Below are positions 31,004 through 32,782 of a stretch of DNA of 32,782 bases, one piece after another. Numbering within the stretch: the first letter of the stretch is position 1; the number at the start of each line of letters is the position of its first letter. This DNA is from Perkinsus olseni (taxonomy: Eukaryota; Perkinsozoa; Perkinsida; Perkinsidae), in assembly GCA_013115135.1 (NCBI GenBank), contig JABANP010000557.1, forward strand, positions 1 through 32,782. Direction: 5' to 3'. The notes beneath the pieces are model-generated. The model saw nothing but the letters and a program-made list of their open reading frames with translations, was not told the DNA's origin and ran no database searches. Both the position numbers and the translations under genes were made by a program.

Positions 31004-32782
31004 TCAAAGCTGTTGATCGAACATCTCCAGTAGGCCCACACAAGGCAGTATCTTCTGCTGGGTGAGGATCTCGGCCGCGATGCTAGAGTTGAGATGATTC
31101 AGCGCCTTCACCAGCTTGTCACTGGGACTAGCGAACACCTAAGGACGGAGAAAATCATCCAAAGCGCGGTCATGCACTATCTCGGTAGGAAATCCAAGTG
31201 CTCATGGGATACCCTAAAAATAACGTTAGAAAGTTTCAAGATTGTCGGGTTATTCGGGAAACGCGTTTAGGGGCAGTGAGTTGCAACGGTTGAATAATCC
31301 ACGCACAGTCTTCTTCCCTGAGGCGGTTAGTAAAAAAGTAAATGCGTCCACTACAGCTGCTACTGTGGTCCTAATGTCTACGCTAAACACATCCCAAGCC
31401 CCGTAAAGCTCGGAGGAATGCTCTTCACGCCCCAGAAGGGAGGTACTGAGAGCCCATCCTGCCTACTAGTACTACTTTCTGGTTGGTAGCCGTGAGTGCC
31501 TCCAGTACACTAGCAACCAAAGATACCAATCGGGGGCCATCCCAACTGCCCATCAGCTTCGCAAGGTAATCCACTATCTTGGAGCACTCCTCGTCCGTAC
31601 GATTACCTTGAAAAGCGTCGTTGTACGGACTAGTAATCGAACCAGGGACCTATCGATTACGTGTGGCACCCGTCAATGCTCTCTCGTTGCCTCAGCTCAT
31701 CAAGGACCGAGGCTCCTATGATCTTCGGGGTAGTGCTCTCTACTACAGCATCCAGGAGCTTAGGATACCTGAGCACAGCAAGAAGACAAGCCGGCCATAA
31801 TCGACTAAAACATTAATCTGGCTGTAAGGGAGTGGTCATGAATACCTCAGCCTTTGGACGACACAAACTATCACAGCAACCTGCCCCTCATACTCCTCGT
31901 TACGAACAAGGAAGTGGATCCCAGGGCTCAAAGACATTCGCCAACGACCACGAGTTCCCCCGTCCGACCGCTCCTCAGTATTACTCGAATCTCCCTCAAT
32001 AAGACCTCCAAGTGAGAGTGCCTCACTTTAGCTGTTTGCGTGAAATACTGTACACCACCGGATGGGGAGACTCCCACTGACCCTACTGCCCGCATGGGTC
32101 GTAGAAGGCTTGAACCTGAGAAGATGGACAGCACATAAGCTACGAAAATATACACTGAGGTATGTCTCAGTGAATGCACGACATCCCTGCAGCCCGTGGC
32201 CGTTTCCTGAGCGCCCAAGCATGCCCCATGCTACTACCCTCCGCATCATCCACTTCACCATCCCGAGGCCGTCTACGGCGCGAGATCAGGGATCCATCGT
32301 CAAGACAGACGACCATGGACAGGCCCTGGCCACCCGACCACGCAACATCTGTAACGCTTTTCGTGACCTTTGATATTTGTACCTTATGTGAGCGACACAT
32401 ACCACTCCCTCGCCACTTCTCGCTCCCATAAGGCACCATGCAGACCATACACATGCACTCGCGTGAGCTGTGGTTCCTCCTTACGTATAGAGAAGCTTCC
32501 AGCCCTTGCTCGGAGGCCTCCTCTTCATCAGCTATCCCCGCTGTGTCCCACACCTTTACAGTACCGTCCAAGCTACCGGTGACTACATCTCCCTTTAGCG
32601 TTCACGCACATGCCCGTCACCGCTTTACTGCTGACCGCAGGGGGCTCTGCAAACTACACACGTACGTCATGCGCCACGGACCACGCTTCGACCTCCTTTG
32701 TTGCTCTGCACGATTTGCCAGCAGTAGGATCGATAGTGGAACGAAGCCTCCCCAACGACATACAACAGCGTCTGGTTACGCG
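31004..32782 (-). CDS. WD-repeat plus helical (ARM/HEAT-like) repeat protein, 5' end outside the window
   Basis: Only the 3' part of the gene is present. The first exons hold WD blades: an AHD element, then GDVVTGSLDGTVKVWDTAG, and later SVTDVAWSGGQGLSMVVCLD with DGSLI. A Ser/Gly-rich linker follows (GDSSNTEERSDGGTRGR). The C-terminal half is helical: FLVRNEEYEGQVAVIVCVVQ, YPKLLDAVVESTTPKIIGAS, IVDYLAKLMGSWDGPRLVSL, VDAFTFLLTASGKKTVRG and KLVKALNHLNSSIAAEILTQ, ending LLEMFDQQL before TGA at 31004. The layout of a propeller followed by armadillo-like helices recalls PLAA/Doa1 and some vesicle-coat or ciliary scaffolds, but I do not recognise the family. A GGG run near 32592-32594 breaks the first WD blade (see findings). 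Exon borders are approximate. Confidence 0.55.

Overview
The window looks like nuclear DNA from a compact-genome alveolate. Perkinsus or a close relative is my best guess, not a proven assignment. The evidence is intron-dense genes with mostly 37-60 nt GT-AG introns, roughly balanced GC, ciliary and organelle-type proteins, and a small secreted cysteine-rich protein of the kind seen in protist parasites. Several genes also carry a pyrimidine tract plus AG just upstream of the ATG, as expected for spliced-leader trans-splicing, which is known in this lineage. Most genes are split into short exons, so they had to be read by joining exons by eye. Exon borders are inferred from frame, family similarity and GT/AG sites.

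Layout. Positions 1-1983 are a near-perfect inverted repeat (arms of about 820 bp, spacer of about 340 bp). It is followed by a truncated retrotransposon gag gene on the minus strand (2250-3446). A plus-strand block (3881-11519) holds six genes: a RING-H2 protein with four EF-hands; the RNA polymerase I/III subunit RPAC1 (AC40), which keeps an archaeal-type four-cysteine Fe-S motif; a 117-aa protein with a GYY motif; a small basic protein; an ankyrin-repeat protein; and a 351-aa helical protein with a targeting-like N terminus. A gene-poor stretch (11520-13241) carries a two-domain secreted cysteine-rich protein on the minus strand.

From 13242 to the right edge every recognised gene is on the minus strand: formate-tetrahydrofolate ligase; a coiled-coil protein; a large Arg/Asp-rich protein with a 30-bp tandem repeat; an FBXO9-like F-box protein; a DPH7-like diphthine methylesterase; a dynein-2 intermediate chain (WDR34/DYNC2I2-like); and a WD-repeat plus helical-repeat protein that runs off the window.

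The genes are mostly housekeeping and do not form one pathway. Shared themes are transcription and folate metabolism, translation-factor modification, ubiquitin ligation (RING and F-box), calcium sensing and cilia. I found no rRNA, tRNA or CRISPR. The least explained parts are the palindromic element at the left edge, the RING/EF-hand fusion, the Fe-S RPAC1 and the secreted cysteine-rich gene.
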